Both the position numbers and the translations under genes were made by a program. This document shows positions 9,401 to 17,719 of a stretch of DNA of 56,919 nucleotides, piece after piece. Below the pieces are notes generated by a model, which worked only from the letters and a program-made list of their open reading frames with translations, made no database searches and was not told the DNA's origin. The stretch's first letter is position 1. Every line of letters begins with the position of its first letter. Origin of the DNA: Acidobacteriota bacterium (GTDB lineage: Bacteria; Acidobacteriota; Terriglobia; Terriglobales; Acidobacteriaceae); the NCBI GenBank assembly GCA_003225055.1, contig QIAU01000147.1, positions 1 to 56,919 on the forward strand, in the 5' to 3' direction.

Positions 9401-9907
9401 AAGCTGACCGCGTTGGCCCAGGCAGAAGCGACACTTGAGCAGGTCCAGGCCACAGCGCCGGTCGGCCGGGTCGTGGTTCACATCGGATCTGACGTGAGGA
9501 AATGGCAGAATACTTCCGCTGACGTACCGCTGAGCGACGGGGACGTTCTAGTCATTCCCAAGAAATCACCCTACGTTTTGGTGACCGGCCAAGTCTTTAA
9601 TCCGACGGCCATCAGCTACAAGCCCGGCAGAAGCGCTAAGTGGTATCTCAGCCAGGCGGGGGGGCTTACTCCGCTTGCCGACAAGCAGGCAACGTTTGTC
9701 ATCCGTGCGGACGGTTCGGTGATCGCTGCTAAGAACAATGGTGGTTGGTTCTCAGGCGACCCGCTGGCTCGCGGACTCGGTCCAGGTGATTCCGTCGTGG
9801 TACCGGAAAGGGCGCTCAAGGTCGGTGGCCGCAACTGGGGGACCCTCTTGCAGGCGGCTCAAGTTGCCTCCTCCGTGGCACTGACCATCGCTTATGTCAA
9901 GCCGTAA
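6422..9907 (+). CDS. Multi-SLBB polysaccharide export protein (Wza-like)
   Basis: This 1161-residue secreted protein begins with a signal peptide (WLLFGLIGFSLPVSAQS). A charged, low-complexity region follows to about residue 330. A Poly_export domain starts near residue 376 (DYVLGPGDSLSINLWGG), followed by about six SLBB-type repeats, each recognisable by patterns such as VVGEVAGPGAYD, ISGMVRRPAIYEL, LEGHVTRPGRYSY, IGGDVRAPGSYR, VRGEVAKPGRYLL and VRGEVQHPGSYGI. A short hydrophobic tail ends the protein. Wza-type proteins form the outer-membrane channel for polymerised polysaccharide. At three times the length of Wza it probably forms a longer periplasmic tube, as in other multi-SLBB proteins. 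It is first in the operon, with the chain-length protein next. Start ATG 6422 follows AAGGAG. Confidence 0.9.
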   Translation: MLRMGKLLGRWLLFGLIGFSLPVSAQSNDRQAVPREDSMPSRTIEASELAKENLDRVAASTAQVQAVLLKDPGILVELKNWIAKEATENGQVVEDSALTDQAIFERLDRDIKFRSVATRLVQRYGYLLPSANPDSEIAKQQDLILKERVRRLVQIEAQEDSESPRRPSMPTDEDQRPQRASVCDPPGGKDCGQSTTAPSPRRRTTSPDETPGGDLTVPIFPDQQLPPVGSMRVLRTSSGRIPGTTDTESGLATGIGALSSGQAGRAQKGLPNDLQSAARAMGFDNLGTTLEPNPSAETLARETRAPMAAMERSIASERDLAPVTMVRKQSPYADIPSLYDLYVQAAARDKVLEPFGLALFRNGSLAPEALPMDLPVGPDYVLGPGDSLSINLWGGVAQRISRVVDREGRIALPEAGPLLVSGRTVGAVQQSVQQLMRTQYLNVFADVSLSKLRTVRVYVVGEVAGPGAYDISSLSTPLNALFAAGGVTPRGSLRSIKHYRGNQLIEEVDGYNLLLRGVRGDMARLENGDSLIVPPIEAQVTISGMVRRPAIYELHGETSLLDVLDLAGGVLPAAALRHIEVQRLEAHEKHTMLGLDLPAGTDASQVPKQLSAFKIQGGDEIHIFPISPYNENAVYLEGHVTRPGRYSYKTGMKLTDLIATYDDLLPEPAAHYGEIIRLNPPDFRPSVESFDLSRGLANPAEAPQLRPLDTVRIFSKYDFEQAPSVWIGGDVRAPGSYRTSGQIRLRDAIYLAGGVSPDAALESTQLFRNQSDGTLKILSVNLRAALAGSPADNIVLEPRDRILVHRNLATVDPPTVDVRGEVAKPGRYLLTTNMHVADLVQVAGGLKRSADPETADLMQYSESGAGKRASEDRLISLAAATSSDSDANVALQPGDVLTIRQRPGWKDIGASVTVRGEVQHPGSYGIGSGERLSSVILRAGGFRAEAYAHGAILMRHEVRDREMQSHAELIQRIKLEQASLKVLPENDTDQKNMKLTALAQAEATLEQVQATAPVGRVVVHIGSDVRKWQNTSADVPLSDGDVLVIPKKSPYVLVTGQVFNPTAISYKPGRSAKWYLSQAGGLTPLADKQATFVIRADGSVIAAKNNGGWFSGDPLARGLGPGDSVVVPERALKVGGRNWGTLLQAAQVASSVALTIAYVKP

Positions 9908-10096
9908 GCGGAGGCAAGACTTTTCCGCCAGCCCCCTGACGGGAGCGAGAGAAGCGGGCTCGAGAGCGAGCTGCCCGGGGTACGGGAAAGGACGAGCCAT
10001 AAAAATGGACGCGAGAGACCTGTGTACGCCGTCCCGGCTTTACAGTATTCCATCTTCGGAGAATACGTCTCACTTTTCGGTACGGGGAGGTTGGCT

Positions 10097-11548
10097 GTGA
10101 GTGAGTATGGTGGCTTGGCCCTCAATCGTCCACCGGCTCGAACCGAGGGCAACGGTTTCGACCCAGATCCTGAGCGGCCTCGATTTCCCAGCAAGACTGT
10201 GGCTAACATCCGCCTTGTCTGGGAGCACCGCAGAAGGTTGCTTCGAGTCGCTGCCTACGCATTGATCGCCAGCACACTAGTAGCCTTTCTGATTCCCAAG
10301 CAATACGAAGCCACGTCACAACTCATGCCTCCGGAGAATGTGTCTGGGCCGGGAATGGCTATGCTCAATATGCTCGGTGCGCGGGGTTCTGGCAACTCAG
10401 GCGTGGGAGGAACGCTCGGAGGGCTGGGAGTCGCAGGAATCGCGAGCGATCTTATCGGCATGAAGAGTACCGGTGGCCTGTTTGTGGGTATTCTTGGGAG
10501 CCGCACCGTTGCCGACCGCATCATCGAGAGCTTTCAATTAGACCAGGTGTACCACACCAAGAAGATCGAGGACACTCGCCTCGCGCTTTGGCATCACATG
10601 GAAATCTTCGAAGACCGCAGGAGCGGAATTATTGCCATCACGGTCACCGACAAAGATCCTCAGCGTGCCGCAGCTATGGCTCAGGCTTATGTCATCGAAC
10701 TGGACCGACTGGTCGCGCAAGTGAGCACTTCTGCTGCCCGGCGCGAGCGGATCTTCCTCGAAGAACGCTTGAAAAGCGTGAAGGCAGACCTCGATAGCGC
10801 CGCCAGACGTTTCAGTGAATTTGCCAGCAAAAACACAGCGATTGACGTGCCCGCTCAGGGCAGAGCGATGGTGGAGGAAGCGGCCACACTCCAAGGTGAG
10901 CTTATTGTCGCCGAATCCGAGCTTCGTGAGTTTCAACAGATCTACGCGCCCACCAATATCCGGATACGAGCTCTCCAGGCACGTATCGGAGAGCTGAAGA
11001 AGCAGCTCGAGAAACTGGGCGGTAGCGATTCTCCCGCTGACGCCAAGAGCGACAATTCGCTTTATCCTTCGATTCGAAAGCTACCGCTGCTGGGCGTGAC
11101 GTATTTCGACCTGTACCGCGAGTCCAAGATCCAGGAGACGGTGTACGAATTACTGACCCAGCAGTACGAACTTGCGAAGGTTGAGGAGGCGAAAGAAATT
11201 CCGAGTGTCAAGGTACTGGACGTGGCGGTTGTTCCCACCAAGAAGAGTTATCCGAAACGATTGCAGGTGATGATCCTAGGTACGCTCATCAGTCTCGCGA
11301 TGGCGGTGGCGTGGCTTTTTGTGCGCCGGTGGTGGAACCGAATCGCCTTCGACGACCCCGGCCGCCAGTTACTCGAAGAGATGGGTGCAACCGTAGGTGG
11401 GCGGGCTCGCCGTTTCGCCTCCTCGGGCCGAGCTCTCTGGCGGCCTGTGGCGTACATCCGGCGGATTCTAAGGGGACGACGGTTGAGGTCGCCTCGAGAA
11501 CGAGAAGATGAAGCGGTCGAAAAGTCTACGGGACTTTCTTCTTCTTAG
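10097..11548 (+). CDS. Wzz/GNVR-type polysaccharide chain-length protein
   Basis: This 483-residue inner-membrane protein has two transmembrane segments, near residues 48-65 (LLRVAAYALIASTLVAFLI) and near 405-425 (VMILGTLISLAMAVAWLFV). Between them lies a periplasmic alpha-helical region with coiled-coil stretches (RRERIFLEERLKSVKADLDS). A GNVR-like segment before the second helix ends in VVPTKKSYPKR, the PxxPxxP-like region of the family. There is no C-terminal tyrosine-kinase domain, so control of export by a fused Wzc kinase is not evident. I chose GTG 10097, preceded by GGGAGG, over the in-frame GTG at 10022, which would add 25 atypical residues. Its place between export protein and priming transferase fits a Wzx/Wzy pathway. 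Confidence 0.85.
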   Translation: MSEYGGLALNRPPARTEGNGFDPDPERPRFPSKTVANIRLVWEHRRRLLRVAAYALIASTLVAFLIPKQYEATSQLMPPENVSGPGMAMLNMLGARGSGNSGVGGTLGGLGVAGIASDLIGMKSTGGLFVGILGSRTVADRIIESFQLDQVYHTKKIEDTRLALWHHMEIFEDRRSGIIAITVTDKDPQRAAAMAQAYVIELDRLVAQVSTSAARRERIFLEERLKSVKADLDSAARRFSEFASKNTAIDVPAQGRAMVEEAATLQGELIVAESELREFQQIYAPTNIRIRALQARIGELKKQLEKLGGSDSPADAKSDNSLYPSIRKLPLLGVTYFDLYRESKIQETVYELLTQQYELAKVEEAKEIPSVKVLDVAVVPTKKSYPKRLQVMILGTLISLAMAVAWLFVRRWWNRIAFDDPGRQLLEEMGATVGGRARRFASSGRALWRPVAYIRRILRGRRLRSPREREDEAVEKSTGLSSS

Positions 11549-11646
11549 ACCGTCTCAGACGACTTGGGTCGAAAATCCGGGCCGATTCGGCCGGAAAAAC
11601 AGAATCCCAGGATTGGCAGGAAAGGACTGCTTCACAAAACCTCAGG

Positions 11647-13176
11647 ATGACGATGAAGGAAATGCTCAATGAAGAATCTGTCTCGCGATCTGGTCTGGCG
11701 GAGCGGCTGCCGCAAGTAGTCACTACCGACCTGACTCTTGCGGAGGAAACCAAGGCAGCTTCGGGACCACGCGTCGTGAGAGGACCGCATGGCCTGCCGG
11801 TTAGGATAGCCTATGCCGCGACCGATTTCGGCATCGTCTGCCTGACCGGTGCGCTGGTGCTGTATCTGCAGTCCGGCATGGTGCCATCGCTGGCAGTCGC
11901 GAGGCCGCTGATACGGCATGCTTACTTGACGTGCACGTGCTTGTACGCGGCGATAGTCGTGTTGAGCTGTGCCGGTCAAGACCTCTACCGCACGCCGCGT
12001 GACCGAGGCGCCCTGGAAGAGAGCCTGATGGTAGTGAAGGCGGTAAGCGTGGCGACCGTGGTGCTGGTACTGTTCATATTTGCCATTGGCGGCTTGCAGG
12101 GGATTTCCCGAAGCACTGTGCTTGCGCTCGCGATGCTGAATGCGGGGGCGCTTTCCGGATGGCGGTATCTGAAGCGCCGGATGATTCTGAACCGGACGCT
12201 CCGGGGAATCGGCGTTTCTCGAGTGCTCATTGTGGGTGCGGGAAGGACAGGGCGGGGCCTGGCAGCGTGTTTAAGAGACAGTCCTCAACTCGGGTATCAA
12301 GTATGTGGTTTCCTGGAAGATGAACCGTCCTCTGATGGCCAAATCCTTGGTACCGTTGGCGAACTGCGTCGCGTGATCCTGGAACAGTTTGTCGACGAAC
12401 TGTTCCTGACGCCCCCGATCGATCGCGAAGTGGTCAAGCAACTCGTACTGGAAACTCGCGAGCTGCATGTGGCGCTGAAAGTCATTCCCGATCTCTATGA
12501 TGGCCTAGGTTGGCGCGCTAGAGTGCACGCAATTGGCGGATATCCGGTGATGGAACTGCACGTGCAGCCGATTCGCGGCATCGCGGTAGCAGTCAAACGG
12601 TTAGTCGATATTTTGATCGCAACCGTGGGGCTGGTGCTGACTGCGCCGTTCCTGGCGGTACTTGCTGTCCTGGTGCGCCTCGATTCGCCTGGTCCAGCTT
12701 TCTATTCTGCACAGCGGGTCGGATACAAAGGGCGCCGGTTTCGCTGCTGGAAGCTCCGCACGATGTCAGTGGATGCAGACATGCAGAAAGACGCTTTACG
12801 CAAGCACAACGGGCGCGAAGGTCCGTTTTTCAAGATCAGGAACGATCCCCGCGTAACCCGGCTCGGGCGCTGGTTGCGCAAGTTCAGTCTGGACGAACTA
12901 CCGCAATTGTGGAACGTCGTTTGCAACGACATGAGCATGGTTGGACCGCGGCCGCATCCGGTGGATGATTTCACGCGCTATTCGGTCGAACACCTGCGGC
13001 GCCTCGACGTGAAGCCGGGCATAACGGGCCTGTGGCAGGTGACTGCGCGACAGGATTCATCGTTTGAAACGAGCCTGGCGCTGGACCTGGAGTACATCGA
13101 GAGCTGGAGCCCGTGGCTCGACCTGGAAATTCTTTTCCGCAGCGTGCCGGAAATCGTGAAAGGGAAGGGCGAGTGA
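11647..13176 (+). CDS. Polyprenyl-phosphate sugar phosphotransferase (priming enzyme, WbaP/WcaJ type)
   Basis: This 509-residue membrane enzyme would transfer the first sugar-1-phosphate to undecaprenyl phosphate. It has an N-terminal bundle of four to five hydrophobic helices and a CoA-binding-like Rossmann region (RVLIVGAGRTGRGLA, about residues 190-205). After one more helix (DILIATVGLVLTAPFLAVL) comes the catalytic bacterial-sugar-transferase domain. The latter shows SPGPAFYSAQRVG, FRCWKLRTM, RLGRWLRKFSLDELPQ and MVGPRPHP, all hallmark blocks. Length and domain order match the undecaprenyl-phosphate glucose phosphotransferase group. Start ATG 11647 has only a weak upstream AGGA (caggATG); a second ATG two codons later is possible. 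Confidence 0.92.
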   Translation: MTMKEMLNEESVSRSGLAERLPQVVTTDLTLAEETKAASGPRVVRGPHGLPVRIAYAATDFGIVCLTGALVLYLQSGMVPSLAVARPLIRHAYLTCTCLYAAIVVLSCAGQDLYRTPRDRGALEESLMVVKAVSVATVVLVLFIFAIGGLQGISRSTVLALAMLNAGALSGWRYLKRRMILNRTLRGIGVSRVLIVGAGRTGRGLAACLRDSPQLGYQVCGFLEDEPSSDGQILGTVGELRRVILEQFVDELFLTPPIDREVVKQLVLETRELHVALKVIPDLYDGLGWRARVHAIGGYPVMELHVQPIRGIAVAVKRLVDILIATVGLVLTAPFLAVLAVLVRLDSPGPAFYSAQRVGYKGRRFRCWKLRTMSVDADMQKDALRKHNGREGPFFKIRNDPRVTRLGRWLRKFSLDELPQLWNVVCNDMSMVGPRPHPVDDFTRYSVEHLRRLDVKPGITGLWQVTARQDSSFETSLALDLEYIESWSPWLDLEILFRSVPEIVKGKGE

Positions 13177-13246
13177 CGAGGTAAGTCGGCCAGCGGGGAT
13201 CTAATTTTTATGAATAGGGCGCCTCAAGTGGGGACGTGATTCGGCG

Positions 13247-14752
13247 ATGGCAAATCCGGTTCAGGAAGTAGAAGGCGAAGTGTCAGAACCCCGGGCCCGA
13301 GCGAACTGCCTCGCTGATGTGTTGCGCTCACTGGTGGGCGATTCCGCCCAATATGTGGCCGGTGTAGTGGTCATGGGGCTGGCCAACATGGTGCTCTTGC
13401 CTCTCTACACGCGGTTTCTCAGTCCATCCGATTTCGGACTATATGCGCTGATTGAAGTACTGGCGCTCAGTTCGATCTCTGTCTCTGGCCTTGGCCTCAA
13501 TGTTGCTTACTTGAAATGGTTCGCCTCGTCCGCCCCCGACGAGGTACCCAGGCTCCTGGGCACGATGATTTGGGTGAACGGATTCGCGGGAATAGTGACC
13601 GGGGCCGTGCTCTGGATGTTTCTTGCCAGTCATCAGTCGTCCCGGATGCTGCATGGCGATACCCGAGGTCTCGGGTGGCTCTTACTGCCCCTCATTTCTT
13701 TTGAAACTTTGCAGGGCGTCCTTCTTACGCACCTGCGGGCGCGCAGGAGGCCAGGGGCTTTTTCGGCGGTGTCGACATTCCGCCTGGTCACGATCGCCGC
13801 CTTCAGCATTTGGCTGGTGGCGGGGCGCAAGGACGGGTTGAGCGGGGTGTTCCTGGCGAGGGTGCTGGGTGACCTTGGGGGATGCCTGGTTGCGTGGGGT
13901 CTGGTATCAGCCGACGTCTCCTTGTCCGCTTCCTTGAGTTCTGCCCTCGCCATGATGAAATACGGACTACCTGTCGTCGCTAGCTCACTCATCATGATGA
14001 TCCTGGATGGAGCGGGCAGGTTCTTCCTCAATCACTATGGAAATCTCGAGCAGGTGGGACTCTACGCGGTAGCCGTCAAAATTTCCGGTGTCATGCGGAT
14101 GCTGGTCGTTCTTCCGTTTGGGGCCGCGTGGGGCGGACTCATGTTTCAGATCGCGAAGCGGTCCGAGGCCGCCATAATCTATTCGAAAATTATGAGTTAC
14201 CTGCTGGTTCTTTCGCTATCGATTGCCCTGGTATTCTCTCTTTTTTCCCCCGTTCTTCTGTTAGTTTTCGCCACCAGGCAATACTCCGCCAGCCTTGCGG
14301 TCATTCCCTGGTTGCTCCTGGTGCAGGCGGTGACGGTCCTGCAATATCCCTCTGCCACCGGCCTTTTTCTCGGATCCGCCACCAAGTGGTTGCTGCCCAT
14401 TTTTGCCTTGGGAGTAGCCATTAGCTTGGGTTTAAATCGATTGCTGGTTCCGCGATTCGCCAGCCTGGGTGCGGCCTGGGCATGGCTGGTTGCCTGGCTG
14501 GTGATCACGATACTCATGGCCTCTGTCGGGCAGCGTCGTTATCCCATACGCTATGAAAGAAAACCTCTGCTCGTCGCACTGGCCGCATGTGCAATCGTTA
14601 TCCTTGCCTCTCCCCGGCCGGTGACCGCCTGGTCGCGTGGACTGATTGCTCCATCCATTTTCGGTGCCATCATCATGATGTTTGCAATCGGGTACGTGTG
14701 GAACGATTTCCGCCACTTTGGCGCCCTATGGAGCGCCAGGACAGTGGAGTAG
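13247..14752 (+). CDS. Oligosaccharide flippase, Wzx/MATE-like
   Basis: This 501-residue polytopic protein has about 12-14 hydrophobic helices and no soluble domain. It includes an N-terminal segment typical of polysaccharide-transport flippases (MGLANMVLLPLYTRFLSPSD, GLYALIEVLALSS). The family moves lipid-linked repeat units across the inner membrane. It lies directly between the priming transferase and the polymerase-like protein. The start is ATG 13247. Confidence 0.85.
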   Translation: MANPVQEVEGEVSEPRARANCLADVLRSLVGDSAQYVAGVVVMGLANMVLLPLYTRFLSPSDFGLYALIEVLALSSISVSGLGLNVAYLKWFASSAPDEVPRLLGTMIWVNGFAGIVTGAVLWMFLASHQSSRMLHGDTRGLGWLLLPLISFETLQGVLLTHLRARRRPGAFSAVSTFRLVTIAAFSIWLVAGRKDGLSGVFLARVLGDLGGCLVAWGLVSADVSLSASLSSALAMMKYGLPVVASSLIMMILDGAGRFFLNHYGNLEQVGLYAVAVKISGVMRMLVVLPFGAAWGGLMFQIAKRSEAAIIYSKIMSYLLVLSLSIALVFSLFSPVLLLVFATRQYSASLAVIPWLLLVQAVTVLQYPSATGLFLGSATKWLLPIFALGVAISLGLNRLLVPRFASLGAAWAWLVAWLVITILMASVGQRRYPIRYERKPLLVALAACAIVILASPRPVTAWSRGLIAPSIFGAIIMMFAIGYVWNDFRHFGALWSARTVE

Positions 14753-14759
14753 CTGTCAA

Positions 14760-15986
14760 ATGCACCCCCCGGGCAGACTCGAACGGCTTTTTGCAATGGT
14801 CCTTCTGCTTTTCTCAACCGGAGCGTTCATGAACCTTTTTCTGACACGCTCTTTTATTCCCACGAAAGGGTTACCTTTCATCCAGGACATCTGGGTAGCG
14901 GTGTATCTGGTTGTTCTGTTTTTTCTGTTCACAGAGAGCAGGGGGGTATGGGCTCTGGTTCTGAAGGGGTGGCCGTTTCTGCCGCTGCTCGGCGTTGTGG
15001 TGGTCTCGGTTGTCTGGTCGGATGCCAAAGACTTGACCATCAGAAGAAGCTTAGGGCTGCTGGCGACGACGATGGCCGGCCTTTATCTCGCGATCCGATA
15101 CAGCTTCGCGCAACAAATCCGACTGCTGATGCCGATATTGAAGATTTCCATCGTATGCAGTTTCATTTTTGGCGCCCTGCAACTTGGAACGGCGGTAGAC
15201 AATCTGCCTGGGCCCTGGTACGGCATCTTCACCCAGCGGAATTCTCTGGGAATGATCATGGCGCTGAGCATACTGGTATTTCTGCTGTGGAGCCAGATCG
15301 AACCCGAGGAGAGATGGAGTGCATACTGCTGGGCGTTTCTCTCCTTTACGCTTCTGCTTTTATCGCGCTCGGCGACCGGCCTTTTGAGTATTGCTGCTGT
15401 GATCGTGTTCTTTGTTCTTCTGCGGCAAATTCGTCTGAATCCCGAGAGAGGGCGCCAGATTGTCTTGCTGGCAATTCTCACGGCGAGCGCCGGTGTTTAT
15501 TACACCGCGAACCATTTCAAGGACATAGTGGAGATATTTGATCGTGATGCTAGCCTGAGCGGTCGAACCACAATCTGGGGTGCCTCTCTCCTCATGGGAA
15601 TGGATCGGCTGTGGATTGGACACGGTTTCAATGCCTTTTGGTTGGGTGATGAAGGACCCTCGGGCACAGTCCGCCAGATCGCAGGGTGGAATGTACCAGG
15701 GGCGCACAATGGGTTCCTGGAAATCTGGCTCGATCTGGGGTTCGTGGGATTAGCGCTGTTTTTCCTGGGATTTGTGCGCCATATCTGGAAAGCGGCGCGC
15801 TGTTTTCTTCGGGAAGATCGCTGGGAGGACGCCTGGCCAATCCTGTTTCTGATCTTTCTCTTCTTTGTGAATCTCGCACAGAGCGCTCTTCTTTCGCCCA
15901 ACTATGTGTTTTGGATCCTTTATGTCACCATTTCCTATCGTGTCTGTCTGATGACCGCAAAGCGATCCCAAGAAGGTGCAACGTGA
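14760..15986 (+). CDS. O-antigen ligase/polymerase-like membrane protein (Wzy-like)
   Basis: This polytopic protein of 408 residues has around 11 hydrophobic helices and a large periplasmic loop near residues 260-330 (TIWGASLLMGMDRLWIGHGF, then PGAHNGFLEIWLDLG). The xGHGFNAFW and H-N-x-F/Y-L-E motifs are characteristic of the Wzy_C (O-antigen ligase/polymerase) family. The probable role is polymerisation of repeat units in the periplasm. Start ATG 14760 lies 8 bases after the flippase stop codon, so I prefer it to upstream in-frame starts inside the flippase. The stop overlaps the GTG of the next (broken) gene by three bases. Confidence 0.85.
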   Translation: MHPPGRLERLFAMVLLLFSTGAFMNLFLTRSFIPTKGLPFIQDIWVAVYLVVLFFLFTESRGVWALVLKGWPFLPLLGVVVVSVVWSDAKDLTIRRSLGLLATTMAGLYLAIRYSFAQQIRLLMPILKISIVCSFIFGALQLGTAVDNLPGPWYGIFTQRNSLGMIMALSILVFLLWSQIEPEERWSAYCWAFLSFTLLLLSRSATGLLSIAAVIVFFVLLRQIRLNPERGRQIVLLAILTASAGVYYTANHFKDIVEIFDRDASLSGRTTIWGASLLMGMDRLWIGHGFNAFWLGDEGPSGTVRQIAGWNVPGAHNGFLEIWLDLGFVGLALFFLGFVRHIWKAARCFLREDRWEDAWPILFLIFLFFVNLAQSALLSPNYVFWILYVTISYRVCLMTAKRSQEGAT

Positions 15987-16429
15987 GCGCGCGCCAACAT
16001 GCCTCTCGTCCCTCAACCCCTCACTCCGGCACACCGTTTGATCCCAAGTCCTACCGGGAAACACGGCGGCGGCAACACTCCGGGCTTTGCAGGGTGGGGC
16101 ACACGGGCATGGGCAAACGGTACATCCAGTGGCTGCACGGAGTCCGGCGGACGGTATTGTTGCGGCTCCTTCGTTCTTTGGGTACCGATCTCAGCACAGC
16201 TTGGGTTTTCGACGTCGGATCGGGCACGGGGCTTCTATATGGAGTTGTGGAAGCGACTGGGGGTTGGCTCGATTGCAGGATGCGACTTGACCGAGATAGC
16301 CGGGCTACGGCTGCGGGGTTTGTCTACCTGCTTGAACGGCTTCTGACAAAGATCCTCCGCGCGAGCGCCACAACCGAGATCATTGCCTGTCGCAAGCGTC
16401 CCATGGGGCCCTTTCGAGAACTGGCGTGA
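15983..16429 (+). pseudogene. Broken SAM-dependent methyltransferase
   Basis: The gene starts at GTG 15983, overlapping the previous stop (GTGA). About 80 residues lead to the SAM-binding motif I (VFDVGSGTG), after which the frame becomes meaningless. In the +1 frame the protein continues correctly as FYMELWKRLGVGSIAGCDLTEIA, including the acidic motif II. One extra G in the run at 16228-16231 explains the shift. The restored frame stops at 16346, after only about 35 further residues, so the C-terminal half is also lost. In its intact form it probably methylated a sugar of the polysaccharide. Confidence 0.75.
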
Positions 16430-16494
16430 GGATGGGGAGCGCGTCGAGGCTCAACTTTACTCGATCAAAGACGGGAGTGGAGAGGCAACAGACA

Positions 16495-17709
16495 ATGCAG
16501 AACAACCAGGGGACTATCCCTTCGTTGGGTGGCGAGGGACTCGTCGGGAACCGTGGAAAGGATTCCGCTTCGGACGAAAAGCGCTTTGCTGCCTGGTTAT
16601 TTGTTGCCGTCTTTGCATCACGCGCATTCACATCTTCCTCTGCCTATTTCGCTGACGCCAACCGTCACGTCACTGCTGCCCTGAATCATAGCTATGTGAT
16701 TGAACCACCTGGCTACTGGCTCTTTAACCGCACCGCTGGTCTGTTCCCTGATCCCGAAATTGCGATTTCCGTATTGAATTGGTGCTTTTCCTCTGCCGGG
16801 GCGGTGCTTGTTTACCTAGCCGTACGTCGGCTCGCCAGTGAAAGTGTTGCCCGCATCTCCTCGGTTGCCTACGGGACCGTCTTTTGGGCTTGGCACTCCG
16901 GAAATGTTCATAGCACCTATGCTTCCCAGCTGTTCTTCCCCGTCGCTATTTTCTTGTGCTTCCTCTACTACTGGGAAAAGCCGAACCTCGGGTGGGTGCT
17001 GGCTGCGGCTGTTTTGTTCGCTCTCGGTAGCGGCTTCAGACCTTCCGATGGAGCATTCTTCGCTCCGGCGTTTCTCTATGGCCTCAGCAAAGCCAAGCGA
17101 AGTCATGTAATGACCTCCTTGGTCGTTATTTGCCTGCTATGTGTTGGTTGGCTGATTCCGCAACAGCTTGGCCTCTGGAAACAAACAGTCCCAATTGAAA
17201 GAAACTTTAGTAGCCATCTGGTCTCCATGGCGGACGGGGTGTTGGTGGTCGGCTTCAGCCGCTTCGCTCTGTCCAATGCCATACGTGTCCTGATCCCGTT
17301 CGTGATGGCAATTTTTCCTCTACTCGGCCTCATCCTCGGGAACCGTAAGCAGACTTTCCTGTGGATCTGGATCCTCCCCGGCATGGCTTTCTTTCTTTTG
17401 ATTTACTTGGGTCAGGCTTCTTATCTGGATTACCTGTTGGCCGCTCTGGTGATCCTGGCGGTAACGAACCCTCGAGCTAGCGATAGAAAAAAAGTCTGGC
17501 GCCTTGCCATCTGCGCTGCGCTGAATGTCGTCTTCTATTTTGCGTGGAGACCGATTGAATTTCGGAACCCTGCACTTCAGGTTGCAGAATACGTGCTCGA
17601 GGCCGATGCCGGCAAGTTTAGCTACTACGGAGTCCAACATCATTACGAACCCAGGCTGAGTCAGCTGCTTCACCTACAAGGGTATGGGGAACCGGTCCAT
17701 AAAAAATGA
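16495..17709 (+). CDS. GT-C-type membrane glycosyltransferase-like protein
   Basis: This 404-residue polytopic protein has about nine or ten hydrophobic helices. Early loops carry FADANRHVTAALNHSYVIEP and PPGYWLFNRTAGLF, which resemble the first periplasmic loop of the PMT/ArnT (GT39-like) superfamily, where an acidic pair near a sugar-acceptor motif is catalytic. A polyprenyl-phosphate-sugar-dependent transferase decorating the glycan is therefore likely. It could also be a non-catalytic relative. I chose ATG 16495, which follows GGAGAGG, over ATG 16426, which lies inside the broken methyltransferase. The stop is 10 bases before the next start. Confidence 0.65.
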   Translation: MQNNQGTIPSLGGEGLVGNRGKDSASDEKRFAAWLFVAVFASRAFTSSSAYFADANRHVTAALNHSYVIEPPGYWLFNRTAGLFPDPEIAISVLNWCFSSAGAVLVYLAVRRLASESVARISSVAYGTVFWAWHSGNVHSTYASQLFFPVAIFLCFLYYWEKPNLGWVLAAAVLFALGSGFRPSDGAFFAPAFLYGLSKAKRSHVMTSLVVICLLCVGWLIPQQLGLWKQTVPIERNFSSHLVSMADGVLVVGFSRFALSNAIRVLIPFVMAIFPLLGLILGNRKQTFLWIWILPGMAFFLLIYLGQASYLDYLLAALVILAVTNPRASDRKKVWRLAICAALNVVFYFAWRPIEFRNPALQVAEYVLEADAGKFSYYGVQHHYEPRLSQLLHLQGYGEPVHKK

Positions 17710-17719
17710 GGGAGACAGC

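Noticed and set aside
15686-16429. A 247-residue protein in one frame across the polymerase end
   Set aside because: The upstream half is a shadow of the polymerase. Only the part from 15983 has methyltransferase features, and that is broken.
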